A stretch of 64,000 nt of DNA, taken from assembly GCF_003269425.1 (NCBI RefSeq), contig NZ_CP030104.1, forward strand, positions 3,257,001-3,321,000, read 5' to 3'. Positions 9,065-17,305 of the stretch are shown here, piece after piece. The DNA comes from Flagellimonas maritima (lineage in GTDB: Bacteria; Bacteroidota; Bacteroidia; Flavobacteriales; Flavobacteriaceae). The position numbers and the translations under genes were made by a program. The notes beneath the pieces were generated by a model. It had not been told where the DNA came from and made no database searches. It worked only from the letters and a program-made list of their open reading frames with translations. Positions within the stretch are counted from its first letter, which is position 1, and each line of letters begins with the position of its first letter.

Positions 9065-9134
9065 TTGGAGTTTTCCTTTAAATTAATTTCAACTTTAGGG
9101 TTACTTTTATTTTTTTAATTGCCTCATTTAGAAG

Positions 9135-9142
9135 TAATTTTG
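9135..9142 (+). promoter_or_regulatory. -7 box of the secreted YD-like gene
   Basis: TAATTTTG is a perfect TAnnTTTG and ends only 4 nt before the ATG at 9147. If used, the message would begin at or within a base or two of the start codon. Confidence 0.5.
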
Positions 9143-9146
9143 CAGT

Positions 9147-10067
9147 ATGGTAAAAAATTACGGTACATTTCTTTCTTTTTTCTTTCTTCTTACAACTGTA
9201 TTGCAGTCGCAAGAAATACAAATATTTACCGTAGAGGATTTTGATCTAAAAGGGAAGGTAAAGACATGCTTGGTAATTACCGATTATGGTAAAGAACTTT
9301 TTGAGTTCAATGAGAATGGATATTTGGCAAAAACAGTAACCCAGTACAATGATACCGACCAAGATATTACCTATTACAAATATAGTAATGGTGAATTATT
9401 GGAAAAGCGCATGGAAAGCTACAAAAACAATGTTTTGGACGCTTCTACTTCAATGGCGAACTTCTACACTATAGATACAGTTCCACAAAGAAAAATATTG
9501 GAAAAAATCATTTCTTATGACAAGGAGTTTTTGGAACAACAAGAGTATCAATACGACGACAAAAACAGGCTGACCAAAATTGTTACATCGAATGAAGATG
9601 GGGTTGACGAAACTACTGTTGAATATACACCCTACAAAAATGAACTTACAATCAGTTTCTTCTTTAATTCAGTTATAGAAAAATCAATAAGGACCTCCAA
9701 AAGACAGGGGAAAAATGGAACCCAAAAAGTCGTGCTCACTAAGGAGTATATTGATGGAGAGCCGAATAGGGCCGTTGAGGAGATTTACAATGCAGATGAT
9801 AAACTGGTTTCCAAAGAAGTTTTTAGGCACAGTATGGACCAGAAGAAATTTGTAATGGAACAAAAGTTATTTTATTCCTATGATTCAGATGGCATGTTGA
9901 ATAAGATTACTACAAAAACAAAAAATTCAGAAGCTGTTGAAGAGTACATCTTTCAGTTTGATAGTAGCGAAGAAAAAAACTGGATCAAGCAAATCATTAC
10001 TCCGAACAATACGTACACTACGCGTAAAATAACCTACTATATTGATGATGAAACTGAAGAGGGATAG
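9147..10067 (+). CDS. Secreted protein with four YD-like repeats, function unknown
   Basis: I do not recognise a named family. The 306-residue product starts with a Sec signal peptide (cleavage likely after LQSQ, residue 21 or so). The rest is beta-rich and carries four short units of the form aromatic-N/D-x-x-x-x-L-x-K, near residues 55 (FNENGYLAKTVT), 136 (YDDKNRLTKIVT), 214 (YNADDKLVSKEV) and 245 (YDSDGMLNKITT). These resemble the YD/RHS strand repeat used in shells of Rhs proteins and in many bacteroidete lipoproteins. It is too short and lacks any toxin core, so an Rhs toxin is unlikely. Its own -7 box sits just upstream; downstream is about 280 nt with a gene remnant. Confidence 0.75.
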   Translation: MVKNYGTFLSFFFLLTTVLQSQEIQIFTVEDFDLKGKVKTCLVITDYGKELFEFNENGYLAKTVTQYNDTDQDITYYKYSNGELLEKRMESYKNNVLDASTSMANFYTIDTVPQRKILEKIISYDKEFLEQQEYQYDDKNRLTKIVTSNEDGVDETTVEYTPYKNELTISFFFNSVIEKSIRTSKRQGKNGTQKVVLTKEYIDGEPNRAVEEIYNADDKLVSKEVFRHSMDQKKFVMEQKLFYSYDSDGMLNKITTKTKNSEAVEEYIFQFDSSEEKNWIKQIITPNNTYTTRKITYYIDDETEEG

Positions 10068-10231
10068 AGTTTTTATCGAGTTTAATAGTTTGGTAAGTTT
10101 TTGCTTATCACCATTTTTTTAAAAAACTAAAATTTTACTGGTTTTCTGTTGGGTATTTTTTTTATTCCTATGCTCATATCTACTATTTCCCGTATGAAAA
10201 AACCTTATATATTTTATAGGCCTATCTTCAT

Positions 10232-10360
10232 TTAATGCATTTTTACGTTTTGATTTTGCAACATATCCCATAAGTTCCCGTATAAATCTTTAAAAACGAC
10301 CATGGTTCCATAACTTTCTTTCCTTGGTTTTTCTTTGGGATACCATAAATTTATGCTAGC
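10232..10360 (-). pseudogene. C-terminal remnant of a VOC (glyoxalase/bleomycin-resistance fold) gene
   Basis: On the minus strand, from 10360 to a TAA at 10232-10234, a 42-codon frame reads as the last part of a VOC-superfamily protein: NLWYPKEKPR, then VVFKDLYGNLWDML, the hallmark C-terminal strand and metal-ligand region of these proteins. No start codon or N-terminal domain precedes it; the frame closes a few codons further up inside the hydrolase gene, with which it overlaps by about 10 nt in another frame. I read it as the residue of a deletion that removed the first two thirds of a gene once downstream of the hydrolase. Confidence 0.7.
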
Positions 10361-10986
10361 GTTCGTACAATCTCTGGTCTCATTTCATGCCCACCATTAA
10401 AAGTGATGATTTCTGCATTTCCCTGAAAAAGTTTTGAGATTTTCATTTCTTCATGCTTTAGTTTCTCTGTGTTCAAGTATTCATCCTGGTCACCATAAAT
10501 CACTTTTATTTTGGTGAAATCCCAATCCAAATATTCAAAATCTTTCATTTCCAATTCGTTGGGAATGCCTCCCGCATATAAAACCAAGGTTTTACATTTA
10601 AATTTCCTTCTTGTCATCCACCTAGTGGAGATAGATACGCCTTGTGAGAATCCAAATAGGATGAGGTTTGAATCACTGGTAATCTGTTCCATTTCAAGAA
10701 CAGCATCCAAGTAGTTGAGCAAATTATCGGTATCCATTAATGTATTTTCTTTTGTTAGCCAACTTGCACCTACATATTTGTACTCGTTCTTTAAATAATA
10801 TTTGGATGGCGCCTGTGGTGCTATGATATAATTTTCCAAAGCGTTGAGGCTTTCAAAATATTTGATGAAATATTTGCTCAAATATCCGATACCATGAAAG
10901 ACAATCCATATGTTTTTTGTCTTTGCAGATTTGATGTTTAAGGTAGCGTACGTATTTTGCGTAGTATATGATACTGTTTTTTCCAT
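10351..10986 (-). CDS. Alpha/beta hydrolase (phospholipase/carboxylesterase-like)
   Basis: A cytoplasmic serine hydrolase of about 211 residues. IVFHGIGYLSKYF (near residue 25) is the oxyanion loop. The nucleophile is the serine of GFSQG in LILFGFSQGVSI; an aspartate in VIYGDQDEY and the histidine of FNGGHEM complete the triad. I start at the ATG giving MEKTVSYTT, since the seven upstream codons add nothing conserved. The layout resembles the small YpfH/carboxylesterase 2 group. It is divergent from the menaquinone cluster with about 70 nt between starts. Its 3' end overlaps the VOC remnant. The substrate is unknown. Confidence 0.82.
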   Translation of the reverse strand: MEKTVSYTTQNTYATLNIKSAKTKNIWIVFHGIGYLSKYFIKYFESLNALENYIIAPQAPSKYYLKNEYKYVGASWLTKENTLMDTDNLLNYLDAVLEMEQITSDSNLILFGFSQGVSISTRWMTRRKFKCKTLVLYAGGIPNELEMKDFEYLDWDFTKIKVIYGDQDEYLNTEKLKHEEMKISKLFQGNAEIITFNGGHEMRPEIVRTLA

Positions 10987-11057
10987 ATAAAATATGCTGT
11001 TTACCAATTTGGTTCGGTATTGATGAACCTTTACGTAATTTTACAAAAAAATGAAGG

Positions 11058-11480
11058 ATGAATGAACATAAAGAGAAAATTCTATCCGTATGCAATGGTA
11101 TCTGCAAAGGGACTTTGATGGAAACCCTGGATATTAGTTATGTAGACGTAGGGGACAACTTTTTGGTGGCAAGAATGCCAGTTACCCCAAAAGTGCATCA
11201 ACCTGATGGTGTGTTACATGGCGGCGCATCCGTTGCTTTGGCGGAGAGTGTTGGTAGTGCAGCTTCTTATATTTTTCTGGATGGACAGGAGTTTTATGTT
11301 AGGGGAATAGAGATTGCTGCAAATCATGTTAAGGGTATACGTGAAGGATATGTTTATGCCAAAGCTTCAATCATTCACAAAGGAAGAACAACGCAACTGT
11401 GGGAAATAAAAGTTACAAATGAAAAGGGTGATTTAATTTCCAACTGTAAATTGACTACAATTGCCTTACCAAAAAAATAA
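11058..11480 (+). CDS. PaaI-type hotdog thioesterase, candidate DHNA-CoA hydrolase
   Basis: A 140-residue single hotdog domain of the PaaI/MenI type. The motif HQPDGVLHGGASVALAES has the HGG helix start and the acidic residue that activates water on the acyl-CoA carbonyl. It is the first gene of the menaquinone cluster and overlaps menF by 20 nt. Hydrolysis of 1,4-dihydroxy-2-naphthoyl-CoA is a required menaquinone step and is carried out by hotdog enzymes of this kind, so I infer that role from the context. Related proteins also hydrolyse phenylacetyl-CoA and other aryl-CoAs, so the assignment is not proved. Confidence 0.82.
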   Translation: MNEHKEKILSVCNGICKGTLMETLDISYVDVGDNFLVARMPVTPKVHQPDGVLHGGASVALAESVGSAASYIFLDGQEFYVRGIEIAANHVKGIREGYVYAKASIIHKGRTTQLWEIKVTNEKGDLISNCKLTTIALPKK

Positions 11481-12522
11481 AAACTTTTACAGACTTCTTC
11501 AAAAAGTTGACGCATGTCTAAAAACGGGAATGCCATTTTCTATTTATAGAAAACCTTTGGAAAATAAAGTAAAAGGTGTTTTTCAATCTGGCGACAAACT
11601 TAAAACAGCAATCAATTTTGAAGAGAAAGGATTTGTTTTCGCCCCATTTGATGACAATGGAGCCATTGTTTTGATAAAGGCCGATGAATTGGCAGAAGTT
11701 GATTTTCTTCCTGAAACCAAAAATATTTATACAGAAGTTGAACTTAAAGATTCAGGAAAGGATTTTCACATTGAACTTATCAAAAAAGGCTTGAATGAAA
11801 TTAAGGAAGGCTCCCTGAAGAAAGTTGTTTTATCACGAAAAATTTCAAGGCCAGTTTCGAGTTCTCCTTCGCTAATTTTTAAAAACCTTTTGGAGCGTTA
11901 TCAAAATGCCTTCTGTTACTTGTTTTTTCATCCGCAAATAGGAGTTTGGTGCGGGGCCACGCCAGAAACTTTGGTTCAAATTAAAGACAGACAATTGCGT
12001 ACAATGGCTTTGGCGGCAACATTGCCAATAAAAGAAAGCTCGTCACCTGGTTGGGGAAGTAAAGAATTCGAAGAGCAAGCTATGGTTACGCGATATATAA
12101 AAGAGACATTGGGAAGCAGTTTGGAAAGTATTGATATTGGCGAATTGGAATCAGTAAAGGCTGGGAAACTTTGGCATTTAAAATCAACGATAAGTGGAAT
12201 TTTATCTGAAAAAACCTCAATAAAACAGGTAATCGATAGCTTGCACCCAACTCCTGCAGTTTGTGGGATACCTAGCAAAGAAGCAAAGTCTTTTATCAAA
12301 AATAATGAGGGTTACGAGCGTACCTTTTACACGGGTTTTCTGGGCGAATTAGATTTGGAAAAAAAACGAAATATTGATTTGTTCGTGAACTTGCGCTGTA
12401 TGAAAATATGTGACGGCATGGCTTCCATTTTTGTTGGCGGGGGAATAACCTCGGCCTCAGAACCGGAAAGTGAATGGACCGAAACCCAGAACAAAAGCAA
12501 AACAATGCTTTCTATCATTTAA
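11461..12522 (+). CDS. menF: Isochorismate synthase (MenF/EntC type)
   Basis: This enzyme converts chorismate to isochorismate, committing it to menaquinone. The 353 residues comprise the chorismate-binding fold: KKVVLSRK near residue 120, TPETLV, ALAATLP (entry to the active site), LWHLKSTISG, LHPTPAVCGIPS, ERTFYTGFLG and the C-terminal VGGGITSASEPESEW with magnesium-binding glutamates. No in-frame ATG precedes the conserved MPFSIYRKP segment near residue 24, so I accept the TTG at 11461, inside the end of the thioesterase gene. This overlap implies translational coupling. Bacteroidete menaquinone-type proteins have this short N terminus. A siderophore role is unlikely next to menD. Confidence 0.9.
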   Translation: MPYQKNKNFYRLLQKVDACLKTGMPFSIYRKPLENKVKGVFQSGDKLKTAINFEEKGFVFAPFDDNGAIVLIKADELAEVDFLPETKNIYTEVELKDSGKDFHIELIKKGLNEIKEGSLKKVVLSRKISRPVSSSPSLIFKNLLERYQNAFCYLFFHPQIGVWCGATPETLVQIKDRQLRTMALAATLPIKESSSPGWGSKEFEEQAMVTRYIKETLGSSLESIDIGELESVKAGKLWHLKSTISGILSEKTSIKQVIDSLHPTPAVCGIPSKEAKSFIKNNEGYERTFYTGFLGELDLEKKRNIDLFVNLRCMKICDGMASIFVGGGITSASEPESEWTETQNKSKTMLSII

Positions 12523-12550
12523 TTTGATACTTCATAATGTGCGAAGAATA

Positions 12551-12571
12551 TATTTTTGATACGTATTTTTG
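12551..12571 (+). promoter_or_regulatory. Two -7 boxes before menD
   Basis: TATTTTTG occurs twice, at 12551-12558 and 12564-12571, 13 nt apart. The second ends 6 nt before the ATG at 12578. If both are used, menD has two closely spaced transcription starts, one almost at the start codon. Confidence 0.5.
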
Positions 12572-12577
12572 TTTTCC

Positions 12578-14317
12578 ATGATGTATTCGGATATTCCCTC
12601 GGCACAAACTCTTGTTCTATACTTTAAATCTAGGGGAATTAAAAATATTGTGACTTCACCGGGGTCAAGAAATGCTCCGCTGACCATCAGCTTTTCAAAA
12701 AATCCGTTTTTTAAATCCTACAGTATTGTTGATGAAAGGTGTGCGGCTTTCTTTGCTTTGGGCATGGCGCAACAGTTACGCGAACCTGTGGCTGTAATCT
12801 GTACATCCGGTAGTGCACTTTTAAACTATTATCCCGCAGTTGCAGAAGCATTTTATAGTGATATCCCCTTGGTCATTGTATCGGCGGACAGACCTAGCTA
12901 TAAAATCGATGTCGGAGATGGTCAAACCATTCGACAAAAGAACATTTTTGATGCACATATTGGCTATTCTGCCAATTTAAAACAAGATATCACACATGCA
13001 GTAGATGCGGTTCAATTTTTTGACAATGGATACGGAAAAGAAACCCAAGAAGACATTCAAAAGTATAACCAAGAAAAAATTGCACAGGCTTTAGCAATTG
13101 CGATTCACGAGAATTCCCCGGTCCATATCAATATTCCTTTTGAAGAACCGCTGTATGGAACTGTAGAAAATCTGGACGTGGCAATTAATGTTTCAGAAAA
13201 TTTTGTTGATAAACATAACGAAATAGAGAATTGGGAAGAGTTTATATCCATTTGGAACAACCATGACCGCAAAATGGTTTTAGTGGGCGTAAATAACCCT
13301 GACACAATTAAAAAAGAGGTTATAGAAGAATTGGCAAATGATAGTAGTGTTTTGGTTTTTACCGAAACTACTTCCAATCTTCACCATCCAAACTTTTTCC
13401 CCAGTATAGATAGCATCATAGCGCCCATTGAAAAATCCGATGACCGTCAAGAACTTTTTGCGGAGCTTCAACCTGATGTATTGGTAACTTTCGGTGGAAT
13501 GATTGTTTCCAAAAAAATAAAGGCTTTCTTAAGAACATATCCACCCAAATTTCATTGGCATATCGATACGAAAAAAGCCTATGACACTTTTTTTTGTTTA
13601 AGGGAGCATGTAAAAATGGCGCCAAGTTCTTTTTTTAAAACACTTTACACTTCAAAATTGGTAGTCAAAAGCAACTATCAAAAACATTGGGCCAAGATAA
13701 AGGAAGTTTATGAAGCTAAACGAGAAGAATATTTGGGACAGATTGGTTTTTCAGACTTCATGGCTTTCAATCAAATACAAAAAGCAATCCCAAAGAAATA
13801 TCAGGTTCATTTGGCCAATAGCTCTACCGTTAGATATACCCAGTTATTTCCCATGGATGAATCTTTAAAAGTATATTGTAATCGCGGAACAAGTGGAATA
13901 GATGGTAGCACCTCTACTGCAATTGGAGCGTCGATTAATTTTGAGCAGCCTACTTTGCTGATTACGGGCGATTTAAGCTTTTTTTACGATAGCAATGGAC
14001 TTTGGAACAATTACATAAGGCCGGATTTTCGAATAATACTCATTAACAATTCTGGCGGAGGTATTTTTAGGATTTTGCCAGGTAAAGAAAATACTGAAGC
14101 GTTTGCTACCTTTTTTGAGACAGCACATCAACTTACGGGCGAGCATTTAGCCAAGATGTTCGATTTTGAATATTTAAAAGTTACAGATGAACAACAGCTT
14201 AGTGACTGCATTCCAGATTTTTATGAGGCTTCAAAAAAACCTAAAATATTGGAAATAGCTACACCACAAACCCAGAACGACAAAATTTTGCTTACTTACT
14301 TTGATTTTATATCTTAG
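12578..14317 (+). CDS. menD: 2-succinyl-5-enolpyruvyl-6-hydroxy-3-cyclohexene-1-carboxylate synthase MenD
   Basis: A thiamine diphosphate enzyme joining isochorismate and 2-oxoglutarate. About 579 residues hold the three ThDP-family domains. The N-terminal Pyr domain has TSPGSRNAPL and the catalytic glutamate region SIVDERCAAFFALG, followed by VAVICTSGSALLNYYPAVAEA. The C-terminal PP domain has SNSSTVRYTQL-like and CNRGTSGIDGS contacts and the cofactor motif TGDLSFFYDSNGLWN with LINNSGGGIF. I start at the ATG at 12578, or the next one at 12581, because an upstream TTG at 12569 lies inside a -7 promoter box. It follows menF by 55 nt and can be transcribed on its own. Confidence 0.93.
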   Translation: MMYSDIPSAQTLVLYFKSRGIKNIVTSPGSRNAPLTISFSKNPFFKSYSIVDERCAAFFALGMAQQLREPVAVICTSGSALLNYYPAVAEAFYSDIPLVIVSADRPSYKIDVGDGQTIRQKNIFDAHIGYSANLKQDITHAVDAVQFFDNGYGKETQEDIQKYNQEKIAQALAIAIHENSPVHINIPFEEPLYGTVENLDVAINVSENFVDKHNEIENWEEFISIWNNHDRKMVLVGVNNPDTIKKEVIEELANDSSVLVFTETTSNLHHPNFFPSIDSIIAPIEKSDDRQELFAELQPDVLVTFGGMIVSKKIKAFLRTYPPKFHWHIDTKKAYDTFFCLREHVKMAPSSFFKTLYTSKLVVKSNYQKHWAKIKEVYEAKREEYLGQIGFSDFMAFNQIQKAIPKKYQVHLANSSTVRYTQLFPMDESLKVYCNRGTSGIDGSTSTAIGASINFEQPTLLITGDLSFFYDSNGLWNNYIRPDFRIILINNSGGGIFRILPGKENTEAFATFFETAHQLTGEHLAKMFDFEYLKVTDEQQLSDCIPDFYEASKKPKILEIATPQTQNDKILLTYFDFIS

Positions 14318-14357
14318 AAGCTAAGTTAATTTTTAACACTATAGAACACTAACAACC

Positions 14358-14699
14358 ATGAGTAAAAGAGATGAATTAATTGAAAAGTATGCTGCTGACA
14401 TTAAGGAAAAATTTGGTGAAGATCCAGATATGGACCTATTGACCAAAGTCGCTGTTGGATTAGGCCCTGCTATCTATAACTTGGATGCCTCCAAAGTTTC
14501 AGGATCTTCCGAAAAAGAGCTGGAGACTGTAAAGAATAACTTCTTGGTTAAAAAATTGGGTCTTTCAGATAGCCCTTCTTTAATGGATGCCATTAATAGT
14601 GTAATCGACAAATATGGAAGATCGGACAAGAACAAGCACCGTGCGGTTATTTATTATATGCTGGCAAAGCATTTTAACAAAGAAGCCGTTTATAAATAA
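14358..14699 (+). CDS. DUF2853 family protein
   Basis: This 113-residue soluble protein belongs to the DUF2853 family, small all-helical proteins of unknown role common in Bacteroidetes and some Proteobacteria. Visible features are the opening MSKRDELIEKYAADIKEKFG, a central DMDLLTKVAVGLGPAIYN segment and the closing KHRAVIYYMLAKHF. It has no signal, membrane helix or catalytic motif. It follows menD by 40 nt, so read-through from menD is likely, and it ends at a strong hairpin terminator. I assign no function. Confidence 0.85.
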   Translation: MSKRDELIEKYAADIKEKFGEDPDMDLLTKVAVGLGPAIYNLDASKVSGSSEKELETVKNNFLVKKLGLSDSPSLMDAINSVIDKYGRSDKNKHRAVIYYMLAKHFNKEAVYK

Positions 14700-14717
14700 A
14701 TATCAATATATTATTAG

Positions 14718-14741
14718 AGCCGCTTTTTAGCGGCTTTTTTT
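14718..14741 (+). terminator. Rho-independent terminator after DUF2853 gene
   Basis: Stem AGCCGC (14718-14723) / GCGGCT (14730-14735) with a 6-nt loop, followed by a run of T. It closes the menF-menD-DUF2853 transcription unit and separates it from the CvfB-like gene 30 nt on. Confidence 0.85.
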
Positions 14742-14758
14742 ATACTCATATTTCACAT

Positions 14759-14766
14759 TACTTTTG
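14759..14766 (+). promoter_or_regulatory. -7 box of the CvfB-like gene
   Basis: TACTTTTG is a perfect TAnnTTTG, 4 nt before the ATG at 14771 and just after a terminator. A start site 5-6 nt after the box would fall on the start codon, so the message should be leaderless. Confidence 0.55.
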
Positions 14767-14770
14767 CCAC

Positions 14771-15601
14771 ATGATAGAATTGGGAAATTACAATACATTA
14801 AAAGTCCTTAGGAGTACCAGTGTAGGATTATTTTTGGGCGATGATGAGGATACAGAAATTCTACTTCCCAACAAATATGTTCCGGAAAATTTTCAGATAG
14901 ATGATGATTTAAGGGTCTTCTGTTATTTGGATAGCAGTGAAAGACCAGTCGCTACTACACTTGAACCACTCATAGTTCGCAATGGTTTTGCTTTTTTAAA
15001 AGTAGTCGAGGTTGGGCCATATGGTGCATTTTTAGATTGGGGCTTAGAAAAGAATTTACTTGTGCCTTTTAGGGAACAAGCGGTTGAAATGGAAGAAGGA
15101 AAAAAATACATTGTTCATTGTTATTTGGACGAAGAAACTTTTAGGTTGACAGGTTCCAGCAGAATAAAAAGATTTTTATCCAATGAAAATTTTGATATTG
15201 ATTTAAACAGCGAAGTGAATCTACTGGTAAGTAGAAAAACACCGTTGGGTTGGGAAGCAATAATCGAAAATAAATACAAAGGATTGATTTTTGAAAGCGA
15301 TGTTTTTAAATCTATTGCTGTGGGGAACGAGCTAAAAGGATATATCAAAAATGTTCGTCCAGACCATAAAATAGACATTTCCCTTCAGCCCATCGGAGCC
15401 AAAATGTTGGAACCTACAGCTAAATTGATTTTTGAAAAATTGAAGGAACAGAACGGGTTTTTGGCCTTGCACGATAAATCTTCTCCAGAAGCAATCAAAA
15501 ACGGCTTACAACTGAGCAAGAAGTCATTCAAAAAAGCTATTGGAACACTCTACAAAGAACGAAAAATAGCAATCAAGGATGACGGAATATATTTATTGTA
15601 A
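14771..15601 (+). CDS. CvfB-like S1-domain RNA-binding protein
   Basis: A 276-residue protein with the CvfB layout: several S1-like OB folds followed by a C-terminal winged-helix. The second S1 unit, near residues 65-125, has FLKVVEVGPYGAFLDWGLEKNLLVPF, and the third reads SEVNLLVSRKTPLGW. The end, SKKSFKKAIGTLYKERKI, is the conserved winged helix. CvfB proteins bind RNA and affect expression of virulence or stress genes in Firmicutes; the bacteroidete role is unknown. The ATG at 14771 gives the usual family N terminus and lies immediately after a -7 box, suggesting leaderless translation. Confidence 0.85.
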   Translation: MIELGNYNTLKVLRSTSVGLFLGDDEDTEILLPNKYVPENFQIDDDLRVFCYLDSSERPVATTLEPLIVRNGFAFLKVVEVGPYGAFLDWGLEKNLLVPFREQAVEMEEGKKYIVHCYLDEETFRLTGSSRIKRFLSNENFDIDLNSEVNLLVSRKTPLGWEAIIENKYKGLIFESDVFKSIAVGNELKGYIKNVRPDHKIDISLQPIGAKMLEPTAKLIFEKLKEQNGFLALHDKSSPEAIKNGLQLSKKSFKKAIGTLYKERKIAIKDDGIYLL

Positions 15602-15684
15602 TTAAATTCCCTCAATACTATTTTAAAAATGGTACTAATCTGAAATATTTAATAAGGTTAATTTTTTTCTTACTACAAAAATTT

Positions 15685-15692
15685 TACATTTG
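15685..15692 (+). promoter_or_regulatory. -7 box upstream of the SPOR-menA unit
   Basis: TACATTTG matches TAnnTTTG and would give a leader of about 65 nt before the ATG at 15763. I see no -33 TTTG at the right distance. The downstream genes SPOR protein, menA and the LytTR regulator could form one unit. Confidence 0.45.
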
Positions 15693-15762
15693 TAGAAATC
15701 GTATATTAACTTATTGAGATTTACGCTTTTAGACAAATATCAATAAACTCAACCCACCTAAT

Positions 15763-16362
15763 ATGCCTTTTATTGAAGAGAGTGATTTACTGGATCTGCA
15801 CAAGGACGTTGACAAGGCCCAAATTATTAATGAAAGACTTTTGGACCAAATAAAGTTCAAGAATAAGGATTTGAACAAGGTAAAGTTGCAACGTAACATA
15901 CTACTTGGTGTTACTGCACTTTTTGTAATAAGCATTTTGGCGATAACTTCTTTCACTGCTGGCCTTAGTAGCAAGAACTCATTCGAAAATCAAAATAATC
16001 TATTGGTTTCCATCGACAGCTTGGATGCAATCAAGAATAGAATCGATAATTTAAGACTACAAAATGAAGAGTTAAGTTTGGTAAAGGAATTTTACCTTGC
16101 AAAAGCTTTTTTGGATAAGGAAACTATTTATTCCGTTCAAGTTAAATCTTTTGTTGATAATAATATGACCTTGGCATCTGAAGCATTGACAAACACATTA
16201 TTTGTTAAAACAAATCCTTTTTACGCATATTCACTGGGTACTTTTGAGACTTTGGACGAAGCCCAATCATTTAGAAAACAATTGGTCGATATGGGTTTTA
16301 AGGATGCTTTTGTAGCTTCTTACCAAGATGGAAAAAGAGTCAAAATAGAAGACCCGTTCTAA
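15763..16362 (+). CDS. Single-pass membrane protein with C-terminal SPOR-like domain
   Basis: The 199-residue product has a cytoplasmic N terminus with charged heptads (residues 1-45), one transmembrane helix near 46-67 (ILLGVTALFVISILAITSF), a coiled-coil linker (about 75-115) and a C-terminal SPOR-like fold: an opening strand YSVQVKSF, then FYAYSLGTFETLDEAQSFRKQL, then a final strand FVASYQDGKRV. SPOR domains bind septal peptidoglycan stripped of stem peptides, so a place in division or envelope maintenance is plausible. It ends directly before menA and probably shares its message, without obvious functional link. Confidence 0.75.
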   Translation: MPFIEESDLLDLHKDVDKAQIINERLLDQIKFKNKDLNKVKLQRNILLGVTALFVISILAITSFTAGLSSKNSFENQNNLLVSIDSLDAIKNRIDNLRLQNEELSLVKEFYLAKAFLDKETIYSVQVKSFVDNNMTLASEALTNTLFVKTNPFYAYSLGTFETLDEAQSFRKQLVDMGFKDAFVASYQDGKRVKIEDPF

Positions 16363-16375
16363 TTTGGCTGCTTTA

Positions 16376-17272
16376 ATGGCTTGGGTACAAGCTGCAAGAT
16401 TGCGAACATTGCCATTATCCTTATCAGGAATAATAGTTGGTTCTGCGTTGGCAAGAAAACAAGGTTTCTTCGACATTTCAATATTTGTTTTGGCCATACT
16501 TACTACGATCGGATTTCAAATCACTTCCAATTTTGCAAATGATTACGGGGATGGCACTAAAGGAGTCGATAATGAGGATAGGGTAGGACCGGCAAGAGTT
16601 TTACAAAGCGGATTGCTAACACCTTCAAAACTTAGGCAGGGCATTATAATTTCAGTAATTATTAGCATGCTGCTCGCTATCGGGCTTATCTATATATCTT
16701 TTAAGGGGGAAAGCTTTGCATATATTCTTGTATTCTTTGTGTTGGGCACCTTTAGTATTTGGGCGGCAATAAAGTACACCATGGGTTCCAATCCTTATGG
16801 ATATAAAGGCCTTGGTGATATTTTTGTGTTCCTGTTCTTTGGTTTACTTGGCGTTTTGGGCAGTATGTTTCTATATACTAAATCATTGGATTTGGTTTCA
16901 GTGTTACCAGCCGTATCCATTGGATTGTTATGCGTTGGCGTACTCAACTTAAATAATTTAAGGGACGTTTTTTCAGATAAAAAATACGGCAAGAATACTT
17001 TGGTCGTCAAAATGGGATTCGAAAATGGCAAATACTATCATTCCTCTTTACTATTAATATCCTTTTTATGTCTACTCAGCTATGCTTGGCTTGATGTAAG
17101 TGATATATTGCGTTCATTCTACTTGCTGGCTTTCGTACCAATTTTCATCCATTTAAAGAAAGTCAGGGACACCAAGGAGCCTTTCAAATTGGACGGAGAG
17201 CTTAAAAAGTTGGCACTCAGCACTTTTCTTCTCTCTGTTTTATTTTATTTAACAGTTAATAATTTTTTGTAA
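16376..17272 (+). CDS. menA: 1,4-dihydroxy-2-naphthoate polyprenyltransferase MenA
   Basis: A UbiA-superfamily integral membrane enzyme that attaches the polyprenyl tail to DHNA to give demethylmenaquinone. It has about nine helices in roughly 298 residues. The first aspartate-rich motif is NDYGDGTKGVDNEDRVGP (near residue 62), and the second lies around LNLNNLRDVFSDKKYGKNTL (near 195); together they bind magnesium diphosphate. I prefer the ATG at 16376, but a TTG at 16364, 1 nt after the previous stop, would also serve. It is co-oriented with the upstream SPOR gene and the downstream regulator. Confidence 0.92.
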   Translation: MAWVQAARLRTLPLSLSGIIVGSALARKQGFFDISIFVLAILTTIGFQITSNFANDYGDGTKGVDNEDRVGPARVLQSGLLTPSKLRQGIIISVIISMLLAIGLIYISFKGESFAYILVFFVLGTFSIWAAIKYTMGSNPYGYKGLGDIFVFLFFGLLGVLGSMFLYTKSLDLVSVLPAVSIGLLCVGVLNLNNLRDVFSDKKYGKNTLVVKMGFENGKYYHSSLLLISFLCLLSYAWLDVSDILRSFYLLAFVPIFIHLKKVRDTKEPFKLDGELKKLALSTFLLSVLFYLTVNNFL

Positions 17273-17305
17273 TTTTGATAGGCAACATACTAAACCTTTC
17301 AAAAC

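Noticed and set aside
9147..10067. Rhs-type toxin or polymorphic toxin locus
   Set aside because: Only four short YD-like units, no toxin core, no immunity gene and no secretion partner.
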